The translations under genes were made by a program, and so were the position numbers. A model generated the notes under the pieces. That model did no database searches. It was not told the origin of the DNA and worked only from the letters and a program-made list of their open reading frames with translations. Below, one piece after another: positions 1-7,379 of a DNA stretch of 64,000 bases. The DNA is taken from positions 124,001 to 188,000 of the forward strand of contig NZ_CP084061.1 in the NCBI RefSeq assembly GCF_020215665.1. The letters are read 5' to 3'. The number at the start of each line of letters is the position of its first letter. The first letter of the stretch is position 1. This DNA is from Blautia parvula. Its GTDB lineage: Bacteria > Bacillota > Clostridia > Lachnospirales > Lachnospiraceae.

Positions 1-574
1 GGTTAATGACAAAGGGGCATTTCAGTTCCTTTAAAATAGCAGCCGCCCTCTTCATAGTCTCCCCGTCGTAGTTGGACAGTCCCACATACAGGGCTTTTCC
101 GCTTCTCACTGCCTGATCCAGGGCACCCATGGTTTCCTCAAGGGGAGTTTCCGGGTCCATTCTGTGATGGTAGAAAATATCCACATATGCAAGGCCCATG
201 CGCATAAGACTCTGGTCCAGGCTGGCAGTCAGATATTTTCTGCTGCCCCAGTCCCCGTAAGGACCCGGCCACATATCATAGCCTGCCTTGGTGCTGACGA
301 TTATCTCATCCCTGTAGGCGGATAGATTTTCTTTAACGATCCTGCCGAAATTTTTCTCCGCGCTTCCCGGTTCGGGTCCGTAATTGTTTGCCAGGTCAAA
401 GTGGGTGATGCCGTTGTCAAAGGCAGTAAAGCACAGCTTTTTCATGTTGTCATAGACTGCGGTGTCACCAAAATTGTGCCATAGTCCCAGGGAGACTGCA
501 GGAAGCTTTAGGCCGCTGTATCCGCAGCGGTTGTATGTCATGGTTTCATATCGTTTGTCATCTGCTCTGTACAT
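1..574 (-). CDS. Aldo/keto reductase, L-glyceraldehyde-3-phosphate reductase (YghZ) type, 3' end cut off
   Basis: The minus-strand frame begins at ATG 574 behind AAAAGGAGATC and runs off the left edge, so only about 191 N-terminal residues are present. It reads as an NAD(P)H-dependent aldo/keto reductase of the (beta/alpha)8 class: an early Gly-rich strand (YSGLKLPAVSLG), the DLANNYGP segment holding the catalytic Asp and Tyr, a VSTKAGYDMWPGPYGDWGS stretch with the catalytic Lys, and a YHHRMDP stretch supplying the His. The GPYGDWGSRKYL loop is typical of the YghZ branch, which reduces L-glyceraldehyde 3-phosphate and methylglyoxal. A MerR-controlled promoter lies upstream, with the regulator divergent, so aldehyde or electrophile stress is a likely trigger. 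The exact substrate is inferred. Confidence 0.85.
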   Translation of the reverse strand, partial: MYRADDKRYETMTYNRCGYSGLKLPAVSLGLWHNFGDTAVYDNMKKLCFTAFDNGITHFDLANNYGPEPGSAEKNFGRIVKENLSAYRDEIIVSTKAGYDMWPGPYGDWGSRKYLTASLDQSLMRMGLAYVDIFYHHRMDPETPLEETMGALDQAVRSGKALYVGLSNYDGETMKRAAAILKELKCPFVIN

Positions 575-588
575 AAGTGATCTCCTTT

Positions 589-661
589 TGTAACTGTTCA
601 GTGTCCTCACAGTTACAGGCAAAAATCCATACAAAATCGCCTTTGGCGATGGGATTTTTGC
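589..661. other. Structured leader: two consecutive inverted repeats
   Basis: TGTAACTGT (589-597) pairs with ACAGTTACA (609-617). GCAAAAATCC (619-628) pairs with GGATTTTTGC (652-661), enclosing ATCGCC/GGCGAT around a TTT loop. Both lie in the roughly 165-nt untranslated stretch between the MerR-type promoter and the aldo/keto reductase start. A smaller GCGCA/TGCGC dyad follows near 690-706. They could be a leader structure, a terminator-like element or a small dispersed repeat; the sequence alone does not decide. Confidence 0.5.
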
Positions 662-746
662 TTGGCTGTGAAACGTTTTCTTACGGTCAGCGCAGTAAAT
701 GCGCAGACCTGCTGAATAATTGTCATCTTTTTTTGTTTCTTTACAA

Positions 747-777
747 AGTTTAGCACTTCAAGTATACTTGAAGTCAA
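747..777 (-). promoter_or_regulatory. MerR-type promoter with 20-bp operator palindrome
   Basis: On the minus strand TTGACT (777-772) and TAAACT (752-747) are separated by 19 bp, the over-long spacer that MerR-family activators correct by DNA distortion. The perfect palindrome ACTTCAAGTATACTTGAAGT at 755-774 fills the spacer, as expected for the operator. It points at the aldo/keto reductase; the divergent merR gene starts 50 bp away on the other side and may be autoregulated through the same site. Confidence 0.8.
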
Positions 778-824
778 TAAAGGACCTTAACTTTGTTATA
801 TACGCCGAAAATAAGGAGGGTATT

Positions 825-1229
825 ATGACAACATACACAATAAAACAGGTTTCCCAGATGTTTGGGCTGCCGGCATCCACGCTCAGGTACTACGAGGAGA
901 TTGGTCTTTTGCCTGCAGTGGAAAAGACAAAGGCAAATCAGCGCATTTATACCGAAGAGCATATCGGCCGTCTGGGCGCCATACGCTGTTTTAAGGAGAC
1001 AGGCATGTCCATGGCAAAGCTTCTGGAGTTTTTTACATACGAGGAGGAGGAACAGGAGCATATCGGGGAAATCCTCGCTCTGCTAAAGGAGCAGGACCGG
1101 CATGTGGCAGAGCAGATTGAGAAACTGCAGTCTGCCAGAAAGCAGATAAACCGTAAACTGAGATATTACAGTGACATTAAGGCGTCCATGGACAGCGGGA
1201 GTACATATCCTTTCTGGGGTGACTACTAA
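825..1229 (+). CDS. MerR family transcriptional regulator (AdhR/NmlR-like)
   Basis: A 134-residue protein starting at ATG 825, chosen because AAGGAGGG sits directly before it; upstream in-frame codons lack a ribosome site and would read through the operator. Residues 1-70 form the MerR winged helix (YTIKQVSQMFGLPASTLRYYEEIGLLP, with the TLRYYEEIGLL signature). Residues 75-120 form the long dimerisation helix rich in Glu and Lys. No metal-binding Cys cluster is present and there is almost no effector domain, which is like the small AdhR/NmlR aldehyde sensors. It is divergent from the aldo/keto reductase and a perfect palindrome between them fits its operator. It probably activates that gene in response to reactive aldehydes; the effector is inferred. 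Confidence 0.85.
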   Translation: MTTYTIKQVSQMFGLPASTLRYYEEIGLLPAVEKTKANQRIYTEEHIGRLGAIRCFKETGMSMAKLLEFFTYEEEEQEHIGEILALLKEQDRHVAEQIEKLQSARKQINRKLRYYSDIKASMDSGSTYPFWGDY

Positions 1230-1235
1230 AAAAGG

Positions 1236-1336
1236 CTGCCGCTGTTTCCGAATGCGCGTCATAGCGTGTGAGTCTTCTCATGACCGAAAAACAGCTCTCC
1301 CTGCCGCTGCTTCCGGGTGCGTATCAGAGTGTGTTG
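1236..1336. repeat. Imperfect direct repeat at the 3' end of the araC-type gene
   Basis: About 35 bp at 1236-1270 (CTGCCGCTGTTTCCG...) recur with about eight changes at 1301-1336 (CTGCCGCTGCTTCCG...). The second copy overlaps the last codons and stop of the AraC-type gene. It looks like an old short duplication between two convergent genes. Confidence 0.4.
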
Positions 1337-2223
1337 ATCTTTTTCTGGTCAAAGGCTTTCCGGTACTGGGTGGGAGTCATGCCTTCAAACTGCCGGAACA
1401 GTTTCATGAAATGCTTTTCATCCGCGAATCCACACATGGAAGAAATCTGCCGAATGGTCAGGGAATGGCTGTTCAGCAGATTTTTTGATACGCTGATGCG
1501 TGTGCGGTTGATATAGGTGACAAGGGGATAACCGGTGTATTGTTTGATCAGTGCGGACAGGTAGGTAGGGTGGTACCCGAATTTTTCCGCCAGGCCGCTG
1601 ACTGTAAGGGGCTGGTCAAAATGGCTCTGCACCCATTCTATGATATCCTGCACGGCAGTCGGCAGAAGGTCCTGTCCAAAGTGCTCTGCCTGCAGATACT
1701 CACGGCTGATCTCCAGAAGCAGCAGATTCAGCGCATGGCGGCAGCTCCAGGTCCTCTGATAGCTGCTGCGCTTAGCCAGATCCAGAAGCTGGAGAAACAG
1801 GAGCTGGGAACGTTTTTCCGGGGAGATTCTGCCGTGCTCCGGAAGAAAAACCTGCTCGGCAGAGAAGGCATCTGTGAGGGGAAGGCCCCGGGCCTGCTGA
1901 TAGATTCCGGCAGAATGAGGCAGATTTTTGACCGTATCCGCAGGAGTGCCCGGCAGTGCAAAATGCACCCAGCAGTAGGAGAGATATCCATGGGAGGGCT
2001 TATAACCATAATGGGTGCTGCCGGGAAACAGGACGAAGAATTCTCCCGGGCCCACATCGCAGGCCCTGTCGTCCTGGCAGATGTGCAGTGTTCCCTCCTG
2101 TACCAAGATCAGAACAAAGAAGTCCAGGGTCCTGCTTAAATGCATAAATCCGTTTTCACTTATAAGGTTGCCGCAGGTCAGGTATTCTGCCGGCTTTGAG
2201 GCATCACAAATACAATGCAACAT
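1324..2223 (-). CDS. AraC family transcriptional regulator of carbohydrate genes
   Basis: A protein of 299 residues from ATG 2223, where AAAAGGTGG lies upstream; a longer frame reaches 2289 but has no ribosome site. The N-terminal 130 residues form a cupin-like effector-binding domain (GTLHICQDDRACDVGPGEFFVLFPG). The C-terminal 100 residues carry two helix-turn-helix motifs typical of AraC/XylS (LTVSGLAEKFGYHPTYLSAL, then IRQISSMCGFADEKHFMKLF followed by FEGMTPTQYRK). It is transcribed away from the GH127 arabinofuranosidase gene with about 190 bp between the starts, so the most economical reading is a local sugar-responsive activator of that gene. The ligand, perhaps an arabino-oligosaccharide, is inferred. 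Confidence 0.9.
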   Translation of the reverse strand: MLHCICDASKPAEYLTCGNLISENGFMHLSRTLDFFVLILVQEGTLHICQDDRACDVGPGEFFVLFPGSTHYGYKPSHGYLSYCWVHFALPGTPADTVKNLPHSAGIYQQARGLPLTDAFSAEQVFLPEHGRISPEKRSQLLFLQLLDLAKRSSYQRTWSCRHALNLLLLEISREYLQAEHFGQDLLPTAVQDIIEWVQSHFDQPLTVSGLAEKFGYHPTYLSALIKQYTGYPLVTYINRTRISVSKNLLNSHSLTIRQISSMCGFADEKHFMKLFRQFEGMTPTQYRKAFDQKKINTL

Positions 2224-2417
2224 CTGGGATATGACCACCTTTTCTTTTGATTTATATGTTGTTTCCGAAATTGTAGATGATACAATCATTTCATAAGATA
2301 AAACCTGATAAACAAAGGGAAAAAATAGGAATCCGGCTGCTGCCTTACAAAGTTTTCCATATCTTTATGGTAGCACGGGGAATCTTGGAATTCAACATGA
2401 AATTTAGGAGGTATGGC

Positions 2418-4361
2418 ATGTTAGAAAAGAAAGTGAAAATGATGCCGCTGGGCGATGTATCGATTCAGGATGATTTCTGGAAAGAGTATATGGAGCTGGT
2501 GAGAAACCATGTGATCCCTTACCAGTGGGAGGCATTAAATGACAGGATCGAGGGGGCGGAGCCCAGTTACTGTATGCAGAATTTCCGTGTTGCCGCTGGT
2601 ATGGAGGAAGGCTGTTTTCAGGGAATGGTATTTCAGGACAGTGATGCCTATAAGTGGCTGGAGGCTGTGGCCTACTCTCTCATGTGGCATCCGGACAAGG
2701 AGCTGGAGGCAACGGCGGATGAGGCCATTGATATCATCTGTGCGGCACAGCAGCCGGACGGGTATCTGGACACCTATTATATCCTGAATGGTCTGGAAAA
2801 ACGCTTTACAAACCTTATGGATCACCACGAGCTCTACTGCCTGGGTCATATGGTGGAAGGTGCTGTAGCCTATTATAAGGCAACCGGAAAACGGAAATTT
2901 CTGGACACAGCCATTGGCTATGTAAATTGTGTTTATGAAAATATAGGAAATGCGCCCGGTAAGAAACCCGGATATCCCGGTCATGAGGTAGCGGAGATGG
3001 CCCTTGTGGGACTCTATGAGGTGACAAAGGATGAAAAACATCTGGAGCTTGCCAAATATTTCATTGACCAGAGGGGGCAGGCACCGCTGTATTTTGCAGA
3101 GGAGAGGGAAAAAAACGGCAATGATTTCTTCTGGAAAGACAGTTATTTCCAAGACCAGTATTATCAGGCCGGCAAGCCGGTCCGCCAGCAGGACAGGGCA
3201 GAAGGCCATGCGGTACGTGCCGTATATCTCTATACGGGAATGGCTGAAGTGGCCAGTGCAGCCGAAGACCGGGAGTTATTTGAAGCCTGCCGGAAAATCT
3301 GGAATAATATTGTGGAAAAGCAGATGTATGTAACCGGTTCTATCGGTTCCTCGCAGTACGGTGAGGCATTTACCTTTGACTATGATCTGCCAAACGATAC
3401 GGTTTACGCGGAAACCTGTGCTGCCATCGGATTTATTTTCTTTGCCAGAAGGATGTTTGAGATCACAAAGGACAGCCGGTACACAGATGTGATGGAGCGC
3501 TGTCTCTACAACGGAGTAATCAGCGGCATGTCCCTGGACGGTAAGAAATTCTTCTATGTAAATCCTCTGGAGGCCGTGCCGGAGGCTTCCGAGAAAGATT
3601 ATCACAAAAAACATGTGAAAGTGGAGCGTCAGAAATGGTTCGGATGCGCCTGCTGCCCTCCCAATGTGGCCCGTCTCCTCTCCTCCATCGGGGGATATGC
3701 TTATGAGTACAATGAGAAAGAGATCTATATGAATCTGTTTATCGGCGGCAGTATGCAGGCTGTTCTGAACGGGAAAAAGAATCAGTTCCGAGTGGAGACT
3801 GATTATCCGTGGAGCGGTGATGTGAAGATACAGGTGGAAAATGAGGCGGATACGGCGTTTACATATGCCATCCGCGTGCCGGGCTGGTGCCGCGGCTATA
3901 GCCTGAAACTCAATGGGGAAGCGGTGGATTGTCCTGTGGAGAACGGATATCTGCTTTTAGACCGCTGCTGGAAGAACGGGGACGTGCTTGTATTTTCCAT
4001 GGAAATGCCGGTGGAACTGGTGGCAGCCAATCCAAAAGTCAGGGAGGATGTCGGTAAGGTGGCAGTGATGCGCGGTCCGGTTGTGTATTGCCTGGAAGAG
4101 GCGGACAACGGGGACCAGCTCCAGGAATTATACCTGGATGAGAATCCACAGTTTACAGTGAAATATGAGAAAGATCTGCTGAAAGGGGTTGTGACACTGA
4201 CCACAGAGGGAAAACGCCTCTCAGAGGATGAGTGGGATGAGAAAACGCTTTATAAACCCTATGCGGGAAGAAAATTTGAGCGCAAGACGCTGAAATTCAT
4301 TCCATACTATGCCTGGACAAACAGGACAGTGGGTGAGATGCTTGTGTGGGTGAGAATTTGA
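2418..4361 (+). CDS. Beta-L-arabinofuranosidase, glycoside hydrolase family 127
   Basis: 647 residues from ATG 2418 behind AGGAGG; this matches the usual GH127 length of about 650. GH127 enzymes remove beta-1,2-linked L-arabinofuranose from hydroxyproline-linked arabino-oligosaccharides using a Zn-bound Cys nucleophile. The family residues are visible: Glu316 in YGEAF (acid/base), Glu332 and Cys334 in YAETCA, and Cys412-Cys413 in GCACCPPN (zinc ligands, the first being the nucleophile). The (alpha/alpha)6 barrel is followed by beta-sandwich modules from about residue 430. No signal peptide or anchor is seen, so it should act in the cytoplasm on imported oligosaccharides. No transporter is adjacent in this window. 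Regulation by the divergent AraC protein is likely. Confidence 0.92.
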   Translation: MLEKKVKMMPLGDVSIQDDFWKEYMELVRNHVIPYQWEALNDRIEGAEPSYCMQNFRVAAGMEEGCFQGMVFQDSDAYKWLEAVAYSLMWHPDKELEATADEAIDIICAAQQPDGYLDTYYILNGLEKRFTNLMDHHELYCLGHMVEGAVAYYKATGKRKFLDTAIGYVNCVYENIGNAPGKKPGYPGHEVAEMALVGLYEVTKDEKHLELAKYFIDQRGQAPLYFAEEREKNGNDFFWKDSYFQDQYYQAGKPVRQQDRAEGHAVRAVYLYTGMAEVASAAEDRELFEACRKIWNNIVEKQMYVTGSIGSSQYGEAFTFDYDLPNDTVYAETCAAIGFIFFARRMFEITKDSRYTDVMERCLYNGVISGMSLDGKKFFYVNPLEAVPEASEKDYHKKHVKVERQKWFGCACCPPNVARLLSSIGGYAYEYNEKEIYMNLFIGGSMQAVLNGKKNQFRVETDYPWSGDVKIQVENEADTAFTYAIRVPGWCRGYSLKLNGEAVDCPVENGYLLLDRCWKNGDVLVFSMEMPVELVAANPKVREDVGKVAVMRGPVVYCLEEADNGDQLQELYLDENPQFTVKYEKDLLKGVVTLTTEGKRLSEDEWDEKTLYKPYAGRKFERKTLKFIPYYAWTNRTVGEMLVWVRI

Positions 4362-4384
4362 GATACAGACAGAGACCATAAATA

Positions 4385-4435
4385 GGAAACGCCGGACTGC
4401 GTGGGAGGATTGTTATCCCGGGGTCCGGCGTTTCC
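4385..4435. terminator. Terminator hairpin between convergent genes
   Basis: GGAAACGCCGGAC (4385-4397) pairs perfectly with GTCCGGCGTTTCC (4423-4435). It lies 23 bp after the GH127 stop and 4 bp beyond the stop of the convergent HD gene, so it may serve both. T-tracts are weak. Confidence 0.7.
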
Positions 4436-4439
4436 TGAT

Positions 4440-5006
4440 TTACTGCCCTTTGGAGTGGGCTTTCGTCTCACTGTCCAGCACATTCCGCATTTCCTCCAGC
4501 AGGATATCATCGGTAAAATACGATTTTCCGTACTGAAGATTAAAGTCGTAGTCAAAGTCCGGCGGATTTTTTCCTGTATTATGCTGGATGATCGTCTCCG
4601 CCTTATCCAGAGCCTTTACCAGACGGGCTTCGGGCGTTTGGCCGTCCTCATACTCCTGCCAGACGGCCATGAAATCTTCTTTTTGTTTTTCGGGCAGCAG
4701 GGAGAAGACACGGCTGGCAGCACGGTATTCCTCCTGGTACTTGCGGGAACTGTCCGGGAGGAGTGCGGCGGAGATGTCGCCTTCATAGATTTCCCCTATG
4801 TCGTGGAGAAGGCACATGAGCAGTGTTTTTCGGATGTCCAGCCCGGGGTACTCTTCCAGCATGACCGCGGCAAAGAGCGCAAGGTGCCAGGAATGTTCCG
4901 CGGTACTTTCCTGTTTCCCGGAACCGGTCCAGGCTGTCCTTGTCACGGATTTCAGCAGTTCCGTCTCTTTCATAAAAGCCAGATAGGCGTCTATGGTTTC
5001 TTTCAT
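4440..5006 (-). CDS. HD-domain hydrolase, YfbR/HDDC2-like nucleotidase family
   Basis: 188 residues from ATG 5006 with AAAGGAGAGAG before it. The metal-binding HD pattern is intact: His in STAEHSWHLALFA (about residue 38), the HD doublet in CLLHDIGEIYEGD (about 68-69) and a later Asp in VKALDKAE (about 135). The spacing and the EHSWHLA sequence match the small YfbR/HDDC2 group, which hydrolyse deoxyribonucleoside 5'-monophosphates. The C-terminus (GKNPPDFDYDFNLQYGKSYF) is the usual substrate-lid tail. It is a single gene convergent with the GH127 gene and sharing a terminator. Broad HD function is secure; nucleotide specificity is inferred from family resemblance. Confidence 0.8.
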   Translation of the reverse strand: MKETIDAYLAFMKETELLKSVTRTAWTGSGKQESTAEHSWHLALFAAVMLEEYPGLDIRKTLLMCLLHDIGEIYEGDISAALLPDSSRKYQEEYRAASRVFSLLPEKQKEDFMAVWQEYEDGQTPEARLVKALDKAETIIQHNTGKNPPDFDYDFNLQYGKSYFTDDILLEEMRNVLDSETKAHSKGQ

Positions 5007-5195
5007 GATCTCTCTCCTTTTTAAAATGAACCGCGTCCAAAAGCGTATTGGAAAATTTTCAAGCGCTTACATGAACTGCTGCAAAAAAATGCAGTTTCAG
5101 GACTTGCGGAGATAGTATCAGCATAAGATAAGAAGAAAAAAAGGTCAACAGAAATCTGCGCAAACCCATATATACTCTGCGTCGAGATATTTTTC

Positions 5196-5224
5196 GTATG
5201 AAACAGGGATTGTCCTCATATATT
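5196..5224 (+). promoter_or_regulatory. Possible sigma-E promoter of the spoIIIA operon
   Basis: CATATATT (5217-5224) resembles the sigma-E minus-10 element and GTATGAA lies 14 bp upstream (5196-5202). The spacing is right but the minus-35 match is partial. Sigma-E control of spoIIIA is established in Bacillus; here it is only a candidate. Confidence 0.35.
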
Positions 5225-5243
5225 ATCTTAAAGAGGTGAGACA

Positions 5244-6215
5244 ATGAGAGAAAGGGATATTATACGGTTATTTCCCCAGAAGATCAGGGCAGCCCTGGAG
5301 CATGCGGAGTTTGATATGGAGCACTTGTATGAAATCAGGCTGAGGGTCAACGCGCCGCTGATCTTAATTTACAAAGGGAATGAGTATTTTCTTACAAAAG
5401 AAGGAAAACTGACCAAGCAGATGCAGGGCGTCTGCCAGGTAGAGGCAAAGGACCTGCGGGAGACCATGGAGTATGTGAGCAATTATTCCATGTACGCATT
5501 TGAGGAAGAGATCCGGCAGGGATTCATCACCATTCAGGGAGGCCACCGTGTGGGAATTGCCGGTAAAACGGTACTGGACGGAGCAAAGATCAAAAGCCTG
5601 AAATACATATCTTATATAAATCTGAGACTTTCACACCAGATAAAAGGATGTGCCAACCAGATTCTTCCCTATGTGGTCAACAAGGGGAATGTCTGCCACA
5701 CCCTGATCATTTCCCCGCCCATGTGCGGGAAGACCACCCTGCTGCGCGACCTGATTCGACAGGTCAGTGACGGCAATACCTATCTGCCGGGCATGTCAGT
5801 GGGGGTGGTGGATGAGCGTTCCGAGATCGCCGGTTCCTATCAGGGGATTCCGCAGAATGACCTGGGAATCCGCACGGATATTTTGGATTGCTGTCCAAAG
5901 GCGGAGGGTATGATGATGCTGATCCGCTCCATGTCACCGGAAGTGGTGGCCGTGGATGAGCTGGGGGATTATGAGGACATTCATGCCATTGAATCCGTTA
6001 TCCACTGCGGATGCAAGCTGTTTGCCACGGTTCACGGAAGCTCCATTGAGGATATCAAGAGGAAGCCCCTGATGCAGCGTCTGGTGCAGGAAAAGATATT
6101 TGAGAGGTATATTATTCTCCACAATAAGGACAAGGCAGGAAAAGTGAAGGCCGTGTTTGATGAGAGGGGCACCTGTCTGTTTGATGAAACAAGGAGGAGA
6201 GGAACTTTATGCTGA
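5244..6215 (+). CDS. spoIIIAA: Stage III sporulation protein AA, secretion-type ATPase
   Basis: 323 residues from ATG 5244 with AAAGAGGTGAG upstream. SpoIIIAA is the mother-cell ATPase that powers the SpoIIIA-SpoIIQ channel connecting mother cell and engulfed forespore, and resembles type II/IV secretion ATPases. The Walker A is PPMCGKTTLLRDLIR (about residues 160-175), Walker B is EVVAVDELG (about 234-242), and an ATVHGSS motif follows. The N-terminal half is the family-specific domain ending in VGIAGKTVLDG. It opens an eight-gene operon with genes overlapping or nearly touching, and its stop overlaps the spoIIIAB start by 7 bp. Length and gene order are typical. Confidence 0.97.
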   Translation: MRERDIIRLFPQKIRAALEHAEFDMEHLYEIRLRVNAPLILIYKGNEYFLTKEGKLTKQMQGVCQVEAKDLRETMEYVSNYSMYAFEEEIRQGFITIQGGHRVGIAGKTVLDGAKIKSLKYISYINLRLSHQIKGCANQILPYVVNKGNVCHTLIISPPMCGKTTLLRDLIRQVSDGNTYLPGMSVGVVDERSEIAGSYQGIPQNDLGIRTDILDCCPKAEGMMMLIRSMSPEVVAVDELGDYEDIHAIESVIHCGCKLFATVHGSSIEDIKRKPLMQRLVQEKIFERYIILHNKDKAGKVKAVFDERGTCLFDETRRRGTLC

Positions 6216-6727
6216 AAGTGCTGGGAGTCTGTCTTGTGGTGCTCTCCTGTACGGCTCTGGGTTTTGAGAGAAGCCTGAAGCTTACCAGAAGACTTTCCGG
6301 TCTTCGGGAGCTTCAGCGGATGGTCCTGCTTATAAAAGGAGAGATCAGCTACCGCAAGGAGGCGCTTCCGGAGGCTCTTATCCGGGCAGCAGGCAGACTG
6401 ACCCCGCCGTTTTCCGATTTTTTGAGAAATGTGGCAGAGCGGGCGGATGCCTATGACGGAATCTTGTTTGCCGATATTTTTATGCAGGAGGCGGAAACCG
6501 CGTTCGGAGACAGTGCGCTTACAAAAGAAGACAAGGAGGAGCTAAGACAGCTGGGCCAGTATCTGGGCTATCTGGATATTTCCCAGCAGGAAAATGCCAT
6601 GGCTTTGTTTCAGCAGGAATTGGAGCGGAAAATTCAGGCAGTGCAGGCTGAGATTCCTGTGAAAAAAAGACTTTATCAGAGTCTGGGGGTGCTGGGAGGA
6701 ATATTTCTTGCCATTACGCTGATCTGA
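6209..6727 (+). CDS. spoIIIAB: Stage III sporulation protein AB
   Basis: 172 residues, starting at an ATG inside the end of spoIIIAA behind AGGAGAGG. A single N-terminal membrane helix (VLGVCLVVLSCTALGF) is followed by a long, mostly helical domain resembling GspF-like parts of secretion systems. The C-terminus ends in a second hydrophobic segment (SLGVLGGIFLAITLI). In the SpoIIIA complex AB is a mother-cell membrane component. Assignment rests on position, length and topology together with recognisable family sequence. Confidence 0.93.
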   Translation: MLKVLGVCLVVLSCTALGFERSLKLTRRLSGLRELQRMVLLIKGEISYRKEALPEALIRAAGRLTPPFSDFLRNVAERADAYDGILFADIFMQEAETAFGDSALTKEDKEELRQLGQYLGYLDISQQENAMALFQQELERKIQAVQAEIPVKKRLYQSLGVLGGIFLAITLI

Positions 6728-6779
6728 AAAAAGGCAGGGCACGCGGGACATGAGATCCAGGAGGAAGGGAGGAAGATAA

Positions 6780-6974
6780 GTGGAGGTAACAATTTTATTC
6801 AAAATCGGCGCAGTGGGGATTCTGGTCTCTGTGCTGTGCCAGATTTTAAAACACAGCCAGCGGGAAGAACTGGCTTTTTTGACAAGCCTTGCCGGACTTT
6901 TACTGGTGCTGTTCTGGGTGCTGCCTTACATCAACGATTTATTCCAGACCATACAGGAGTTATTTGCGCTGTAG
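6780..6974 (+). CDS. spoIIIAC: Stage III sporulation protein AC
   Basis: 64 residues starting at GTG 6780, preceded by GGAAGGGAGGAAG. Two membrane helices make up nearly the whole protein (ILFKIGAVGILVSVLCQIL and AFLTSLAGLLLVLFWVLPYI), matching the 60-70 residue AC family. It is a membrane subunit of the SpoIIIA-SpoIIQ channel, sitting 18 bp before spoIIIAD with which it shares homology. The GTG start is the only one that gives the full first helix. Confidence 0.93.
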   Translation: MEVTILFKIGAVGILVSVLCQILKHSQREELAFLTSLAGLLLVLFWVLPYINDLFQTIQELFAL

Positions 6975-6992
6975 AGGAAAGGAGGGCTTTGG

Positions 6993-7379
6993 ATGGAAGT
7001 GGTGAAAATCGTCATGCTGGGCATGACAGGAGTGGTGCTGGCGCTGTTTTTAAAAGAGACAAAGCCGGAGTATTCTCTGTATCTGAGCCTGGCAGTGGGA
7101 ATCTGCATCTTTACCTTCATGGCGCAGAAGCTCTCCTACCTGCTGGACTCTGTGCTGAAGATCCAGGAGTATGTGCCTGTGGATACAAAATATCTGACCA
7201 TACTGCTGAAAATGATAGGGGCTGCCTACATCGGCCAGTTCTCCGCCAGCATCTGCAAAGACGCGGGATACGGGGCTATTGGGAACCAGATTGAGATCTT
7301 TGTCAAACTTTATATCATGGTATTGTCCATGCCGGTGCTGCTTGCACTGATGGAGGCCATCTACGGGTTTCTGGTATGA
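6993..7379 (+). CDS. spoIIIAD: Stage III sporulation protein AD
   Basis: 128 residues with a GAAAGGAGG site ahead of ATG 6993. Four predicted membrane helices, the first two mirroring SpoIIIAC (MEVVKIVMLGMTGVVLALFL). The GYGAIGNQIEIFVKLYIMVLSMPVLLALMEAI segment is the conserved C-terminal part. It is a membrane partner in the forespore channel. The stop overlaps the next start (ATGA). Confidence 0.94.
   Translation: MEVVKIVMLGMTGVVLALFLKETKPEYSLYLSLAVGICIFTFMAQKLSYLLDSVLKIQEYVPVDTKYLTILLKMIGAAYIGQFSASICKDAGYGAIGNQIEIFVKLYIMVLSMPVLLALMEAIYGFLV

Noticed and set aside
2535-3209. 224-residue minus-strand open frame inside the GH127 gene
   Set aside because: Shadow of the coding frame; the GH127 frame has conserved catalytic residues throughout.
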